This document shows positions 4,548 to 5,208 of a stretch of 5,208 nucleotides of DNA, in pieces. How positions within the stretch are numbered: the stretch's first letter is position 1; each line of letters begins with the position of its first letter. The position numbers were made by a program, and so were the translations under genes. The stretch spans positions 1-5,208 of the forward strand of contig JAFDDL010000311.1 of NCBI GenBank assembly GCA_019310865.1, read 5' to 3'. The stretch is from Deltaproteobacteria bacterium. GTDB taxonomy: Bacteria > Desulfobacterota > Desulfobacteria > Desulfobacterales > JAFDDL01. The notes beneath the pieces were generated by a model. It was not told where the DNA came from. It made no database searches and saw only the letters and a list, made by a program, of their open reading frames with translations.

Positions 4548-5208
4548 ATGGAATTAAAAAAACGAATCATTACGACAGCAATTGCGGTTGTTTTTCTCTC
4601 CTGCTCCGTAGGTTATGCAGAAACAATCAAACAAACCTACCAAACAAACACAATAAAAAAAGCTCAACAGTCTGATGCGGAAAAAAAGGCTTTGAAGGAA
4701 GCTGCCAAAGACGGAAAGAACAGAGCAAATAAGCTGGCTAAGATCGTCAACAAGGATGTGGTGGAGGGCCTTAAAGATGTCAAAGAGGCAATAAATTTTC
4801 TGGCTAAGGAAAAACCGGAAGTTGAGAAAGCAATTAAGCACTTGCAGTCTGCGACCGGAGAATTTGAGGTAGCCGTCTCTCTCGATAAGGACCTTGCATT
4901 TGCTCCGGTAGGATATAGCATCGAAACGTATATTTTGGAAGCTTCATCGGATGAAGTCAAACGGGAGTTAGCCTTTATCAAAGACCTGATCAAAAGCGGC
5001 AAGGTGCAGGATGCACGACGTCTGTTGATGCCTTTACGAAGCGAGGTAGTAGTTCACACTACATCTTTGCCGACAATCACTTACCCGAAAGCGATAAAAG
5101 ATGCGATAAGATTGCTTTCTGACGGTACGGGGGGAAAGGCGAAAGAACTTCTGGAAACTGCCATGGATACCCTTGTAGTAGATGATGAAATCATACCCAT
5201 CCCTGTAG
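4548..5208 (+). CDS. YfdX-family exported protein, 3'-partial
   Basis: The frame is open to the last base, giving 220 residues without a stop. The start at ATG 4548 follows AAGGAG (4535-4540) by 7 nt. Residues 1-24 form a signal peptide: basic MELKKR, a hydrophobic core, and a plausible signal-peptidase I site after VGYA. A Cys at position 19 does not make a good lipobox. A Lys/Ala-rich helical stretch follows (about 35-85). The body then has helical, repeat-like features of the YfdX family: AINFLAKEKPEVEKAIKHLQSA, the conserved-looking LAFAPVGYSIETYI (about 116-129), IKSGKVQDARRLLMPL and LLSDGTGGKAKELLETA. It ends in the family's characteristic LVVDDEIIPIP region, so probably little is missing. 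YfdX of Escherichia coli is periplasmic and tied to acid/stress response under EvgA; its molecular function is not firmly known. Co-transcription with the receiver genes is possible but not shown. Confidence 0.82.
   Translation, partial: MELKKRIITTAIAVVFLSCSVGYAETIKQTYQTNTIKKAQQSDAEKKALKEAAKDGKNRANKLAKIVNKDVVEGLKDVKEAINFLAKEKPEVEKAIKHLQSATGEFEVAVSLDKDLAFAPVGYSIETYILEASSDEVKRELAFIKDLIKSGKVQDARRLLMPLRSEVVVHTTSLPTITYPKAIKDAIRLLSDGTGGKAKELLETAMDTLVVDDEIIPIPV

Noticed and set aside
4554..5002. Two overlapping minus-strand open frames opposite the yfdX-like gene
   Set aside because: The + frame has a Shine-Dalgarno sequence, signal peptide and YfdX-like motifs through to the window end. The minus frames are Leu/Phe/Ser-rich complements of Lys/Glu/Ala-rich helices.

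Overview
This 5.2 kb window looks like a signal-transduction and stress-response locus from a Gram-negative bacterium. A deltaproteobacterial (Desulfobacterota-type) source is the best guess. The grounds are a HAMP histidine kinase paired with an NtrC-type sigma54 activator, a well-formed -24/-12 promoter just downstream, stand-alone receiver proteins, and an exported YfdX-like protein. This assignment rests on gene style only, because no rRNA or other phylogenetic marker is present.

Layout, all genes on the + strand. (1) 2-1086: the 3' part of a membrane sensor histidine kinase, cut off by the window start. Its reading frame breaks at a run of eight A near 848-855, and the C-terminal ATP-binding motifs continue in the -1 frame. 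(2) 1083-2447: an NtrC-family response regulator that overlaps the kinase stop by 4 bp (ATGA). (3) 2448-2891: a 444-base intergenic region with two adjacent palindromes, a near-consensus sigma54 promoter (2722-2737) and a leader of about 140 nt with small hairpins. (4) 2892-3371 and 3396-3941: two tandem, clearly paralogous single-domain receivers without output domains. (5) 3903-4274: an HPF/RaiA-like ribosome-hibernation domain in the same frame as the second receiver, separated from it by one in-frame TAG. (6) 4275-4547: a short A+T-rich region with a ladder of Shine-Dalgarno/ATG pairs and two overlapping tiny ORFs. (7) 4548 to beyond the window end: a secreted YfdX-family protein, open at the 3' edge.

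The simplest working model is as follows. The kinase phosphorylates the NtrC-type regulator, which binds the palindromes near -78 and -101 and activates the sigma54 promoter. That drives the receiver pair, the HPF-like segment and possibly the YfdX-like gene. The receivers could serve as phosphate sinks or adaptors, and the HPF-like domain points to stress or dormancy physiology. Which histidine kinase talks to the receivers, and whether yfdX is co-transcribed, are inferences.

Two reading-frame interruptions sit within about 3.1 kb: the A8 frameshift in the kinase and the TAG before the HPF-like domain. Each could be recoding, real gene decay or a sequencing error. They are the main points to resolve.
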